Below, piece after piece: positions 43,737 through 52,885 of a stretch of 55,806 nt of DNA; the first letter of the stretch is position 1; every line of letters starts with the position of its first letter. Location: the NCBI GenBank assembly GCA_017964325.1, contig JAGCSE010000115.1:1-55806 (forward strand), in the 5' to 3' direction. Made by a program: the position numbers and the translations under genes. The stretch comes from Victivallales bacterium (lineage in GTDB: Bacteria; Verrucomicrobiota; Lentisphaeria; Oligosphaerales; Oligosphaeraceae). The notes beneath the pieces were generated by a model that was not told the DNA's origin, ran no database searches, and saw only the letters and a program-made list of their open reading frames with translations.

Positions 43737-44768
43737 TTATTCCATCCACGATTGGATGAGGTTGAGGTAGAAGAAAATCCAGATGGTGAGGGATGGAACG
43801 GCGAGTATGTACGCCCAAATGAGAAGTCGCGCCATGGAGGATTCGCCTTTGTTCAGCGATTGCGACATGATGATAAGGTTGTTGGCGGGCGGCACGGCGG
43901 CTTCAATCATGAGCACCAGTGCGCAGATGCCGTCATGCGGAATCAAGCAATGTTTCCAGAGGAATGTAACGAATAGAATGCCGAAAGCAGGCAATAGAAA
44001 TAGTTTGGTGATGACCATGGAGGTGATGGTGTTCCAATGGATTTGTTCGTTTTTGGGCGGTGGGTCTGCCAGAATGCCGCCCATGACGAGCAGGGCGCAG
44101 GGGAAGACGGCATCCGCGAGAAGTTTCATTGTGTCGATGATGACGCCGAGCGGAGCACCGACTCCTACGAACAAGCGGCGCAACGGCGTGAGGCCGATGG
44201 TCCAGCCGATGAATGAGGCGCAGATTGGCGGGCTGAGAAGTTGCTTCAGCTTGATTTCGCGGATGGATTTTCCAGAAAGGTATGGGAATCCGAACAGCCA
44301 GAGCAGAGGAGAGTGGAGCATCAGGAAGACGGAGACATAGAGGACGCTTAAGTTTTTGGCTTCGTTTGGATTCTCTTTGAAAAGCGGTGCCGTGAGGCAG
44401 ATGGTGGCCAGCAATGGGAGTGGAATGTAACTCGCGTTGCCCAAGCTAGATGCGGCAACGCAAGGGCGGAATTGCTCGTCCTTTACGTTGAACAGACGGC
44501 TGAGAAGCTGTGCAAGCAGGAAACCAGCCATCGCAATGAAGCCCGCGGACAGTGTAACCCATATATATTCTTGGACATTGTTAATGGAGATGTTCTTGCA
44601 GAGCGACGTGATGAGCATGGACGGCAGCATGACCCAGAGGATGATCTTGCTGAGCGAACGGCGAGCGTCAGGGGGCATGATGCCCGTCCTACCGAGAACG
44701 CAGCCGACCAATACGCCGAGCAGCAGTTTGAGAACTGCAAAGAAGCTGACACTGAAAACTGAGTTCAT
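43737..44768 (-). CDS. AEC (auxin efflux carrier-like) family transporter
   Basis: A 343-residue membrane protein with about ten hydrophobic segments in two halves. It has the family's GVLVGCVLGRTGIMPPDARRS start, SSLGNASYIPLPLL near residue 107, and the second-half MIEAAVPPANNLIIMSQ. Characterised relatives move organic acids such as malate or malonate; the substrate here is open. It begins 21 bases after the end of the DinG gene and is probably part of the same run. Confidence 0.88.
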   Translation of the reverse strand: MNSVFSVSFFAVLKLLLGVLVGCVLGRTGIMPPDARRSLSKIILWVMLPSMLITSLCKNISINNVQEYIWVTLSAGFIAMAGFLLAQLLSRLFNVKDEQFRPCVAASSLGNASYIPLPLLATICLTAPLFKENPNEAKNLSVLYVSVFLMLHSPLLWLFGFPYLSGKSIREIKLKQLLSPPICASFIGWTIGLTPLRRLFVGVGAPLGVIIDTMKLLADAVFPCALLVMGGILADPPPKNEQIHWNTITSMVITKLFLLPAFGILFVTFLWKHCLIPHDGICALVLMIEAAVPPANNLIIMSQSLNKGESSMARLLIWAYILAVPSLTIWIFFYLNLIQSWME

Positions 44769-44789
44769 AAGTTATTGTCGCATAATTCT

Positions 44790-46787
44790 TTAATCAATCA
44801 ATTGGACAGGGCATTCGGGGATGGAGCGCAGGAACGACTGGCCGTATCGCTTCTGAATGATGCGACTGTCGAGAATGACGACGATTCCCGTGTCGTCTTT
44901 TGTACGGATGAGCCGTCCGAAGCCCTGTCGGAATTTGAGGACGGCTTCTGGGACTGTGTAGTCGAAGAAGGCGTTTTTGCCGATGGCTTCGGTTCGTTCG
45001 GTGCGGGCGAGTTCGAGCGGATGGTCTGGATTGGCGAATGGGAGTCGCATGATGATGACTGAGGAGAGGGCGTCGCCTGGGACATCGACTCCTGTCCAGA
45101 AGCTGGAAGTGCCGAATATTACGGCTCTTTCGGTGGATTTGAATTTCTCGATCATCTTCAGGGTAGGGAGTCCGTCGCCTTGTTGGAGCAACGTGAGATC
45201 GTTCTCTTGGAAGAAAGTCTCCATGCGTTTGGCGAGGTTGTTCATCATCTTGTAGGAGGTGAAAAGGACGAATGTGCGCCCCGCCGTCAGCTTGAGGAAA
45301 TGGTGCAGATGCTCTTCGGCTTTGTCGAGAAAAATGTCTAAGTCGCGTGGGTCAGGCATATTTCTGGCGATGTATGTCTGGACTTGCTTCTTGAAATCGA
45401 ACGGCGTGTCGAGAATCATGGATTTGGCGTTGACTGCTCCGACGCGGTTCATGAAATAGTGGATGTCTCCGCTGACGGCGAGTGTCGCGGAGGTGATGAT
45501 GACAGGTGGTTTCTGAAAAAGTTGTTCTGCCAGAAGTGGCGAAACATCAACGGGTACGCAATTGAAGGAGATGTCATTTTTATCTTTGCCGAAGATTTCC
45601 ATCCAATAGACGAAATCGCTTTTCGCCATGGAGAAAAAGGTGTCAAGCGCTGCATGATGTTCTTCGATGGAGTCGTGGAGGCATTGGAGCTCGACTTTTG
45701 TGGCGGCATCCTCTTCGTCATCCGCAAGTTTGGCAAGCGCCTTTTCAAGCTTTGCGAAAGGCGTTGCAAGATAGTTTTCTATGTGGTTCGGGACGAAATA
45801 ACGCAACGGATTCTTGTTCTGCGGTTCCATCCAATTGATAAGCGATGTGAAGAACAATGTGGCGCGGCGGCGGGCATCGACAACGAGTTCGCGGGCTTCT
45901 GTAAAACGTTCGTTTGAAAGGAGTCCTGACTTCCGTTCATCGGAATAGAGCCGTCCGAGAAGACGGCGGATGGTGAAGGAATCCGTGCGGATGCCAAGAT
46001 GGTTGGCGGCGGCGTCCTCCAACGTGTGCCCTTCGTCGATGACGAGTCCGCAGAATTCCGGCAGGAGCTTTTCACGTTGTGAATCGCTGGAAGACGGCAT
46101 GCTGGCGAGTTTTGCATCCGTTGCGAGCGCGGCGAAGAAGAAGGCGTGGTTGGCGATGATGATTCGTGCTTTGCCGATGCGCCGTCGGGCCGCCATGAGA
46201 AAGCAGGATGCGAAGAAAGGGCACTGTCCGTTGAGGCAGTTGCCGCGTTCACAACAGACGGCGTTCCAAAGCTGTGGGGAGATGGGGCGGTTCATATCCG
46301 TATGGTCGCCTGTTTTGGTCTTTTCAGCCCATGAGATGAGACGGCCGAGGTCGCCTGTGATATTGTCGTCTGGCAGGAGGGACTGGTCCATGTCTGCAAT
46401 TTCATTCAATTTGCGGAGGCAGAGATAGTTGGAGCGTCCTTTTGCGACAACGGCATCGATTTTGACGCCAAGAAATTTTGAGAGCAGCGGGATGTCGCGG
46501 TTGAGGATTTGGTCCTGAAGGCTGATGGTATGGGTCGTGATGACGACAGGTTTGTCCATCTGGCAGGCATGAAAAAACGCGGGGACGAGATAGGCGAACG
46601 TTTTTCCGACTCCCGTGGGGGCCTCCACGCAGAGATTTTCGCCGTTGTCGAAAGCGTCGGCGACCGCGAGAGCCATGTCAACCTGCTGCTGCCGTGGTTC
46701 GTATTTGAAGGATACGCCTGAAGATGCTCCATTGCCGCGCAACGGGGAGTCGTTCCCGAAAAATGATTCAGTTTGTTCTCTAACCAT
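44790..46787 (-). CDS. dinG: DinG-type Fe-S ATP-dependent DNA helicase
   Basis: About 665 residues, superfamily 2 (XPD/Rad3-like) helicase. Walker A is GVGKTFAY, Walker B is the DEGH form (VIDEGHTLED). A four-cysteine iron-sulfur cluster site is CCERGNCLNGQCPFFASC. Late motifs are FGTSSFWTGVDVPG and KFRQGFGRLIR. No N-terminal exonuclease domain is present. It resolves R-loops and other structures in the family. Start: ATG 46787 preferred over TTG 46793. Confidence 0.93.
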   Translation of the reverse strand: MVREQTESFFGNDSPLRGNGASSGVSFKYEPRQQQVDMALAVADAFDNGENLCVEAPTGVGKTFAYLVPAFFHACQMDKPVVITTHTISLQDQILNRDIPLLSKFLGVKIDAVVAKGRSNYLCLRKLNEIADMDQSLLPDDNITGDLGRLISWAEKTKTGDHTDMNRPISPQLWNAVCCERGNCLNGQCPFFASCFLMAARRRIGKARIIIANHAFFFAALATDAKLASMPSSSDSQREKLLPEFCGLVIDEGHTLEDAAANHLGIRTDSFTIRRLLGRLYSDERKSGLLSNERFTEARELVVDARRRATLFFTSLINWMEPQNKNPLRYFVPNHIENYLATPFAKLEKALAKLADDEEDAATKVELQCLHDSIEEHHAALDTFFSMAKSDFVYWMEIFGKDKNDISFNCVPVDVSPLLAEQLFQKPPVIITSATLAVSGDIHYFMNRVGAVNAKSMILDTPFDFKKQVQTYIARNMPDPRDLDIFLDKAEEHLHHFLKLTAGRTFVLFTSYKMMNNLAKRMETFFQENDLTLLQQGDGLPTLKMIEKFKSTERAVIFGTSSFWTGVDVPGDALSSVIIMRLPFANPDHPLELARTERTEAIGKNAFFDYTVPEAVLKFRQGFGRLIRTKDDTGIVVILDSRIIQKRYGQSFLRSIPECPVQLID

Positions 46788-46853
46788 TGGCAATACGATG
46801 TGCGGAAGGAATCGGCGGTTGGCGCATTTGAGTACAAGTTATAAAACAAATAT

Positions 46854-47651
46854 TTATGGCTTTTTTATTTCTTTTGCGTCGAATTTGGGTACTTTGAGTT
46901 CTTCTGGAGATATTTTAGTACGTGGGATGATGTCGTCTGGGGGGGCATCATTTTCATCTGGATTATCTATTTGGGCGGCCTGGTTGTTTTCAGATTCGTC
47001 ATCGTCATCAATGGGAATGGCCTGGACGCGCATTTCCGAATAGGTGTTGACGGGGCGCAGATAGCGGTCTCCGTAAACTTCCTTATGGACTTGGTTTATG
47101 ATGGCGGCCAAATCATTCAGCCTGAATTTCTGGCCAGGATTTTCAACCAGTTCGATTTCCTTTTCATTTCCACTGCCGTCTTTAATGGTGAATTTGTATT
47201 GGCCATTAATGGTAATGCCGGGGCGGAATTTGCCGAGCGCGTTTTCGACTTCCTCTCCATCCACGCCCGCCAAAGTTCTGAATTGGATGTAGAATTCGGA
47301 TGGCATATTGTCAACAGCTTCGCGGAGAATGTCTTCGACACTCTCGTAAGCTTCGCTTTCGTAGGCGAATATGCGTATCTTCGCTTCCCTGTAACCGATG
47401 GGAAGGTACCTTTTGGCGGCCTTCTCTTCGAAAGAAAGTCGTATCTGGTTTATTCGGTGAATCTTGTAAATCACACTGCCGATGGCCAAGGCAAGAAAGA
47501 TACCACCGACAATGAAAATTTTGATCATCAAGGCACGGCGGCGCTTATGCTCGCGCTCCCATTTGGCCTGCACGGTCTCGATGTCATGGAGAATGTCCTT
47601 CTGCCCGAAAAGGGACTGGGATTCCGATTGATTGTTGTTTGAATCTGACAT
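46854..47651 (-). CDS. Single-span membrane protein of unknown function
   Basis: About 265 residues: a Gln/Ser-rich N-terminus, a basic KRRRALMIK stop-transfer, one membrane segment (IFIVGGIFLALAIGSVIYKI), then a soluble domain with REAKIRIFAYESEAYESVEDI and a C-terminal acidic, Pro-rich tail. No family recognised. Start uncertain: ATG 47651, 47663 and 47684 are all in frame and none has a Shine-Dalgarno sequence. It lies between hsp33 and dinG in a run of minus-strand genes. Confidence 0.75.
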   Translation of the reverse strand: MSDSNNNQSESQSLFGQKDILHDIETVQAKWEREHKRRRALMIKIFIVGGIFLALAIGSVIYKIHRINQIRLSFEEKAAKRYLPIGYREAKIRIFAYESEAYESVEDILREAVDNMPSEFYIQFRTLAGVDGEEVENALGKFRPGITINGQYKFTIKDGSGNEKEIELVENPGQKFRLNDLAAIINQVHKEVYGDRYLRPVNTYSEMRVQAIPIDDDDESENNQAAQIDNPDENDAPPDDIIPRTKISPEELKVPKFDAKEIKKP

Positions 47652-47735
47652 ATTTTTATCCATAATAGCATATCGACATAACAATACATTGATAATGTAC
47701 CGTAATGGTGCAGATTTTCAAGGCATTTGAAGTCA

Positions 47736-48605
47736 TCACATCATGTCTTCGCGTTTGATGACATGGGTGGTATTGCAGAACTGGCAGGTGATGCGCAGTT
47801 CGCCGTCGTCGTTGAATGCTTTTTCCAGCTCTTCCTTACCGAGCGACGAAGCTGCCGCAATCATGTTTTCACGACTGCAAGTGCATTTGAATTGCGGAGA
47901 TACAGAATGTTCAAGGCTGAATGTTGGCTTATCGATAATATCCTTGGAAAGGAACTTGACGATGATTTCAAATAGATTGTCCGTCACGACTTCTGGTGTG
48001 AGGAGCTGTTTGCATTCTTCTGATTCAAGGCGTTTTCTGACTTGATCGAATGTGGTGAGGTCGCAGCCTGGCAGAGCTTGCAGCATGACGGCGCGGGCTG
48101 TTCGCATGGGTTTCGTCGGATCTGCGTTGAAAGTGTTTTTGCATACGACGGCTGTTTCGATTTGGTCGCTGATGGAGAAGAAGAACGCGAGGTCCTGCGC
48201 GAGATCACGGAAATTGGCATCAACTATTCCGGAATTGAGAACCTTTGTGGTGGAGGACTTTATGACGGAGACGGAGCCTTCTTTCCCCCAGATGTCGGCT
48301 TCCTGTGCGGCGGTTGTGGCAAGATGCGGATTGGAAATAAATGCGCGAATGTGGGCCTGTGCGTCGCAGTCCGCCATGACAAGCCCTAACTGCCCGTCAC
48401 AACGCCACTTGAGCGTGTATTTCTCGTCTTCAGTCAGGAGGGATGAGACGATGGCGGCGCTGGTGACGGCGTTGGCGAGAATGGCGGCGGAAATTGGATC
48501 GCAATCCTGTTTGAGAACGATGTCGTTGACGGTCTCTTGGCAGTCCGCTAGGACGAAACGGATGTTGAGCTGGTCGATGATGCCGCGGTAGAGGATGTCT
48601 TCCAT
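47736..48605 (-). CDS. hslO: Redox-regulated chaperone Hsp33
   Basis: A 289-residue holdase activated by oxidation. The C-terminal zinc switch is intact: Cys241-x-Cys243 (FKCTCSREN) and Cys274-x-x-Cys277 (ITCQFCNT). The N-terminal core contains ANAVTSAAIVSSLL and the conserved WRCDGQLGLVMADC. It follows thiI by 15 bases; pairing of a thiol-chemistry tRNA enzyme with a thiol-switch chaperone may be chance. Confidence 0.94.
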   Translation of the reverse strand: MEDILYRGIIDQLNIRFVLADCQETVNDIVLKQDCDPISAAILANAVTSAAIVSSLLTEDEKYTLKWRCDGQLGLVMADCDAQAHIRAFISNPHLATTAAQEADIWGKEGSVSVIKSSTTKVLNSGIVDANFRDLAQDLAFFFSISDQIETAVVCKNTFNADPTKPMRTARAVMLQALPGCDLTTFDQVRKRLESEECKQLLTPEVVTDNLFEIIVKFLSKDIIDKPTFSLEHSVSPQFKCTCSRENMIAAASSLGKEELEKAFNDDGELRITCQFCNTTHVIKREDMM

Positions 48606-48620
48606 GATAATGCAAATCCT

Positions 48621-49904
48621 TTATAATGAGAATGTACGGTCGCCGACAGGAAGGTCTTTGAGCGGATGTCTTGTGTCGGTGTCTGGATTGATGATGATGG
48701 CGCTTTCAAGGCATTGGCGGACGAGTCCTTCGACATCTAACGCCTTTTCCTCGAAGAGGATGAAATTGAGTTTGGAGAACGTTGCGGGATCGTCGGGGGC
48801 GAAGACGGTGCAGGAATCGGGGATGTTTTGTGCCGACAGGTCGAACGTCCGAATCTTTTCGGCGATGGCGACGGTTTCAAGCTTCTCGAATGTGAGAAGC
48901 GGGCGGAGGATGATCAAATCCGAAGCTTGTTCGATGACACCCATATTGTCGAGCGTTTGGCTGGCGACCTGCCCAAGATTTTCTCCTGTGACAATGGCCT
49001 TGGAGCCGAACAGTCGCGCTAACTGGTTGGCGATGCGTAACATGAAGCGACGGTAGAGAATGGTGCGATAGCGTGAACGGCATTTGTCGCGGATTTCCTT
49101 TTGGGCTGCGAGAAGATTGACTGCGACAAGCCGCCCCCGTTGCTGGTAGTTGTTGAGTTGACGTGCGATGGAGACGATTTTGCTGATGTATTCAGGCGGC
49201 GTGTATGGTTCGCTGTGAAAAGTGACATAATCGACGGAGCAACCGCGGCGCATCATTTGGAAACAGGCGACTGGCGAGTCGATTCCGCCTGAAAGGAGAG
49301 CGAGTACGTTTCCAGCCGTTCCGACGGGAAGCCCGCCAGCTCCGTAGATTCGCTCAAATGACACAAATGCTTGATGGTAGCGGATTTCGACTTCGACAAG
49401 CAGGTTTGCGTTCTTCAAGTCGATGGACAGGTCTGGATGGGCCGCGATGATGGTTTTCGCGAAATGCCGTTCCAGTTCGTCCGTATTCATGGGAAATTTC
49501 TTGTCCGCGCGTCTTGCCCGCATGGCGTATGTTTTCGGAGGGCAGGGCGACTGCGATACAAATGCCAGATAGACCGTATCGAACCAGCGGTCCATGATTT
49601 GTTCGATGGCTTCGAGAGTCGGTTCTATGTAGAAGCCTGGCGAGAGCGACGAGAGGCCGGGAACCATCGGGAGGGTGTCCCGCATGAGTTGGATGTCTTC
49701 AGCCGTGAACGACGGTTTGTATTCAGGCAGGAGGAAGAGTCGTCCATGCTCATTGATGACTTTCAGCTTGCCGACGGATGACAGAACTCGTTGGAGTGAC
49801 GCACCTAACGCTTCTTCGAATGCGAGACGGTTGCGTCCTTTCGTACCGATTTCATTGAAGCGGACGATGAGTGCGTTGTATGGAAGGAAAGGTTGCCAGA
49901 TCAT
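48621..49904 (-). CDS. thiI: tRNA sulfurtransferase ThiI (no rhodanese domain)
   Basis: A 427-residue enzyme of 4-thiouridine synthesis in tRNA. An N-terminal ferredoxin-like and THUMP region (LIVRFNEIGTKGRNRLAF, then about 60-180) is followed by the PP-loop ATPase ALLSGGIDSPVACF and the VTGENLGQVASQTLDN stretch. The C-terminal rhodanese domain of the Escherichia coli enzyme is missing, as in Bacillus, so sulfur must be delivered by a cysteine desulfurase. First gene of the run down to DUF2760. Confidence 0.95.
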   Translation of the reverse strand: MIWQPFLPYNALIVRFNEIGTKGRNRLAFEEALGASLQRVLSSVGKLKVINEHGRLFLLPEYKPSFTAEDIQLMRDTLPMVPGLSSLSPGFYIEPTLEAIEQIMDRWFDTVYLAFVSQSPCPPKTYAMRARRADKKFPMNTDELERHFAKTIIAAHPDLSIDLKNANLLVEVEIRYHQAFVSFERIYGAGGLPVGTAGNVLALLSGGIDSPVACFQMMRRGCSVDYVTFHSEPYTPPEYISKIVSIARQLNNYQQRGRLVAVNLLAAQKEIRDKCRSRYRTILYRRFMLRIANQLARLFGSKAIVTGENLGQVASQTLDNMGVIEQASDLIILRPLLTFEKLETVAIAEKIRTFDLSAQNIPDSCTVFAPDDPATFSKLNFILFEEKALDVEGLVRQCLESAIIINPDTDTRHPLKDLPVGDRTFSL

Positions 49905-50162
49905 GGAAACAGTTATTGGGGAGTCGTGATGTTAGGATGACTAGTATAACTTATAATATAATGTATGCTACAGGAAATAAAAAAAACGACAACTTGAACC
50001 ATTCACATTTGGCCTCTTATAGCCATGTGCTTTTCCCTGTCTTTCCCCAGGCTTCGCCTGAGGGGGTCTCGTATAATGCGTCTTCTAGGCTGACAAGTTT
50101 TTAGGATTATATTGAGCAAACATGAAAATGAACGCTGATATCCACATATTGCTTGTATAAAC
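49905..50162. other. Intergenic region with AT-rich promoter-like part and a small hairpin
   Basis: Bases 49925-49975 are strongly AT-rich with several TATAAT-like words and may hold the thiI promoter on the minus strand. At 50048-50066 lies an imperfect palindrome around caggcttcgcctg flanked by cccc and gggg. No gene was recognised. Confidence 0.4.
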
Positions 50163-50213
50163 AAAAATCCTGCGCCATATCCTTTTTTGGGGGAGTGATG
50201 GGCGCAGGAATTT
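50163..50213 (-). terminator. Terminator of the V-ATPase operon
   Basis: On the minus strand, TCCTGCGCC and GGCGCAGGA pair over 9 bases around a 24-base loop, followed by TTTTT. It lies about 28 bases beyond the subunit K stop. The long loop makes it less ideal than the tat terminator. Confidence 0.7.
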
Positions 50214-50220
50214 GTATTTT

Positions 50221-50238
50221 TGCTTTAGGCTTTAAGCT
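50221..50238 (-). repeat. Heptamer repeat just after the subunit K stop
   Basis: Read on the minus strand: aagc, ttaaagc, ctaaagc, a; the GCYRAAA-type family in sense orientation, starting about two bases after the TAA of subunit K. Confidence 0.55.
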
Positions 50239-50240
50239 TG

Positions 50241-50741
50241 TTATAGCAGGGCGGCAGTGGCTTCGGCGGCTGCCTTGGCTTCGGCGGCAGTGACTTTGCC
50301 GAGCAACATGAATGCGAACAGCATGGCGAAGATGGCGACAGCCTCGATGATACCGATGGCCATCAGGTCGTTGGCGAAGCCTTGTCCCGTTTCGGAGAAG
50401 GAATCACAGGCAGCGGCCGCGGCGCGCCCCTGGAAGACGGCGGATGCGGCGATGGCGCAACCGCAGACGATGCCGATGATGAGGCAGACTGGCCATGTTT
50501 CAGGAGCTTTGTTCATGATTTGGTTCATGAGCAACATGCCGTAAATGGTCTGCGTCATCGGGGCACCAGCGAAAGCGGAGAGCTGGAAGGGGGCGGGCTT
50601 GCCTTGGACATAGCATTTTTTCCATCCGCCGACTGCGGCCGCACCTGCGACGCCACAGCCATACGCGGAGCCGATGGCGGCAAAACCCATGGCGCAGAAG
50701 GCACCGGCCAATGTCAAAGCTTGTTGTGTTGATTCGAGCAT
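50241..50741 (-). CDS. ntpK: V-type ATPase subunit K (membrane rotor, c subunit)
   Basis: A 166-residue double-hairpin rotor subunit with four membrane helices. The ion site residues match the Na+-binding set of Enterococcus NtpK: Thr63-Gln64 and Tyr67 in MTQTIYG, Gln104 in VFQGRAAAA, and the carboxylate Glu133 in GIIEAVAIF. The Gln104-Glu133 spacing of 29 is the same as Gln110-Glu139 in that protein. The first hairpin lacks its own carboxylate, as usual for this form. AAGGAG precedes ATG by 8 bases. Last gene of the operon. Confidence 0.93.
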   Translation of the reverse strand: MLESTQQALTLAGAFCAMGFAAIGSAYGCGVAGAAAVGGWKKCYVQGKPAPFQLSAFAGAPMTQTIYGMLLMNQIMNKAPETWPVCLIIGIVCGCAIAASAVFQGRAAAAACDSFSETGQGFANDLMAIGIIEAVAIFAMLFAFMLLGKVTAAEAKAAAEATAALL

Positions 50742-50811
50742 CTTAAAACTCCTTTTTCAATTTGCGATTTATGATTAGTTTTATTGATGATGTAAGAGAA
50801 TACAAGTAAGA

Positions 50812-52593
50812 CTAGGAATTATGGATAGAAAGCGGTTTGTAGGGTTTGCCGCTCCAAGAAACGCCTATGTGACCTGCGAATTCAAGTGTGTTGAGACGGA
50901 TGCCATGGACCAAAACGGAGAGGAATGCCATGCAGATGTTCAAACCGTGACCTATCAGCAGAACCAACGGCATCGCGATGATGCCGAGAACGCCGGAATG
51001 GGCAAGGCCGATGGCCATTTCGTTGAAGCATTTGGCGATATACACGCCCGACAGACCGACAGCGAAAAGTCGGATGTAGGAAAGCACGTCAACAAAACTG
51101 TTTATAAATGTGAATGGCGAGTAGATGACATCGCCGACATTACCCCAGTCGATGCCGAAGGCGATGATCAGCACGAAGCCGATGGCGAAAAGTGAAATGG
51201 CGGGGACGGGCAATGCGTCGAAGCCTTTGCCGTCAACAACCAGCACTTTTGCAAGGTAGAAACTGCCCCACAGGAAGATGGACCAGCCAAGATGACCGAA
51301 GACGGCGCGTTTGGTCTTTTGGTTGTTGTAGGCGTTCCAAGCGCGGGCCAACGACGTATGGAAGGCTCCGATGAAGAAGCAGAGCGTTTTCACGTGGTTG
51401 CTGTTTTCGTCGTCATAGAGCCATGGGAGTCCTTTCATGAAACGCGGCAGGAGCTTTGGATCGATTCCAAACCAATTGCCTGACAGCCAGCCATAGGCAA
51501 AAATGCTCAACGAGATGGACAGCAACAACTTGAGGCCGTCTTTGGCGTTTTGCGTGGTTGCTTTCTTGAAGCCGAAAAGGATGGCGGCGGTCAAAAGGAC
51601 GCCATAGCCAGCATCGCCGATGAGAATGCCGCAGAACAACGTCAGGAAAAGGAAAAGGGCGATGGCGACATCAGTTTCAAAATATCCGGGCAGGATGCCG
51701 ATGAAATCGAAAATCTGCTGCGCCATGCTGAACTTTTTCGGGATGTTGAGGAGAGTCGGTACGTCGGCGTCATCGGACTGGATGTCTTCGACGCGGAGCC
51801 CCCAGCCGTTTTCGGTGGCTGCTTTACGAAGTGCATCCAGTTTCTTTTCAGGAACATAACCAACCAGATAGGCGAGAATGCCTTCTGCTCCCATTCCGCC
51901 TTGAGCTTTGGCAAGGGAGATATCATCCTGCAATTTCGAAAATTCCTTTTTCCAGACATCGGCGTTTTGGGCGGCTAGATTGTCGAAAGCCATTTTCAAG
52001 GAGGCGAGTTGCGATTCTGTCTTCTGGCGGCTGGCCGCGAGTTCATTCGCATTCGTGCATGTGGGCAGTGTGGCGACTGGCAGATTGGAATCTTCCAGCG
52101 AACTGCGTGACACGACGATGAAATAAACGTTATTTTTGTCCTGGCTGATGGTCTGGACGAATGCGTCTTCGGGTAGCTTCAATGTGTTGAAAGCGTGGGG
52201 CGTGGATGTGCAAAGCTCTACGAACAGGCCGTTTGCACGGAAATCATCCAGTATTTTCGAATCAAAGGTCCCCCATGGTTCAAGAAGAGCGGATTCTTTG
52301 GAGATATTGGCGATGGTGTCGTTCAGCTTCTGCTGCTCGTCCAGATTTTCCAATGCTTCTGCGATTGTCTGTGCTGGAAGTCCAGGCTGCCCGGATGTTT
52401 CCAACTGTTCAGGAATGGCCTTGAAGATGCGTTCCATGTCCGCCTGTTGTTGCGCAAGACGGTCGATATCCTGCGAAGCGGGCGGCACGACGTCCATGAC
52501 ATGGACGATGCCCAGGCCCTGCAGGGCTTTGGCCGTCTGGTCTTTTGCGTTGTCTAGGCAGACAACGGTGATTTTTTTCATGACTTCTATCAC
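50812..52593 (-). CDS. ntpI: V-type ATPase subunit I (stator, a subunit)
   Basis: A 593-residue subunit: the N-terminal half is cytoplasmic and coiled (GLGIVHVMDVVPPASQDIDRL, then long helices), the C-terminal half (from about residue 320) has seven or eight membrane segments, including GDAGYGVLLTAAIL and LSYIRLFAVGLSGVYIAK, which carries the conserved Arg of the ion path. Start: I choose GTG 52593 because AAGGAG stands six bases before it; ATG 52581 four codons later is the alternative. The long upstream frame runs through heptamer repeats and is not credible as coding. Confidence 0.92.
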   Translation of the reverse strand: MIEVMKKITVVCLDNAKDQTAKALQGLGIVHVMDVVPPASQDIDRLAQQQADMERIFKAIPEQLETSGQPGLPAQTIAEALENLDEQQKLNDTIANISKESALLEPWGTFDSKILDDFRANGLFVELCTSTPHAFNTLKLPEDAFVQTISQDKNNVYFIVVSRSSLEDSNLPVATLPTCTNANELAASRQKTESQLASLKMAFDNLAAQNADVWKKEFSKLQDDISLAKAQGGMGAEGILAYLVGYVPEKKLDALRKAATENGWGLRVEDIQSDDADVPTLLNIPKKFSMAQQIFDFIGILPGYFETDVAIALFLFLTLFCGILIGDAGYGVLLTAAILFGFKKATTQNAKDGLKLLLSISLSIFAYGWLSGNWFGIDPKLLPRFMKGLPWLYDDENSNHVKTLCFFIGAFHTSLARAWNAYNNQKTKRAVFGHLGWSIFLWGSFYLAKVLVVDGKGFDALPVPAISLFAIGFVLIIAFGIDWGNVGDVIYSPFTFINSFVDVLSYIRLFAVGLSGVYIAKCFNEMAIGLAHSGVLGIIAMPLVLLIGHGLNICMAFLSVLVHGIRLNTLEFAGHIGVSWSGKPYKPLSIHNS

Positions 52594-52609
52594 AGGAAAC
52601 TCCTTGAAA

Positions 52610-52644
52610 GCTAAAAGCTTAAGGCTTAAAGCTAAAAGCAAAAC
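52610..52644 (+). repeat. Heptamer array upstream of subunit I
   Basis: Five units reading gctaaaa, gcttaag, gcttaaa, gctaaaa, gcaaaac on the plus strand, opposite to the operon's direction. With the minus-oriented array at 52856-52876 it brackets the composite element at 52711-52836. Confidence 0.75.
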
Positions 52645-52710
52645 ACGGGAAATTTTGCTCTATGGGATGGTTTTCGGTTTTCTATTGTTTTCCATGGAGG
52701 AACGCATGTT

Positions 52711-52836
52711 GCACCCATGGATATAATTCCTGCCACCGCTACGCGGTTCGATTGTTTTTTCACATTTTCCGTGGGTTTCGTTCGCACTTTCGTGCTCGCT
52801 TCACCTACGGCTATATTCCTTCGCCCCTACGGGGCT
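52711..52836. repeat. Palindrome-rich composite (REP/MITE-like) element inside the V-ATPase operon
   Basis: Two related arms, beginning cacccatggatataattcct (52712) and cacctacggctatattcct (52802), lie about 90 bases apart in direct order. Each ends in a small hairpin: ccgc-tac-gcgg (52736-52746) and gcccc-tac-ggggc (52823-52835). Between them are gcac-tttc-gtgc (52784-52795) and a tccgtgggt that can pair, with one wobble, with the acccatgg near the left end. No coding frame. Such multi-hairpin units are typical of dispersed extragenic repeats. Confidence 0.7.
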
Positions 52837-52855
52837 ACTAGAGGTGCTAGGCATT

Positions 52856-52876
52856 GAGCTTTCGGCTTTAAGCTTG
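52856..52876 (-). repeat. Heptamer array after the subunit D stop
   Basis: On the minus strand: aagctta, aagccga, aagctc, the GCYRAAA family in sense orientation, about ten bases beyond the subunit D stop and a ctagctag palindrome. Confidence 0.55.
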
Positions 52877-52885
52877 CCTAGCTAG

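Noticed and set aside
49871..50104. Small plus-strand ORF after thiI
   Set aside because: It starts inside thiI, spans AT-rich and hairpin DNA and has no family resemblance.
52596..52641. N-terminal extension of V-ATPase subunit I
   Set aside because: The extra codons are heptamer repeat DNA, and a proper AAGGAG site points to GTG 52593.
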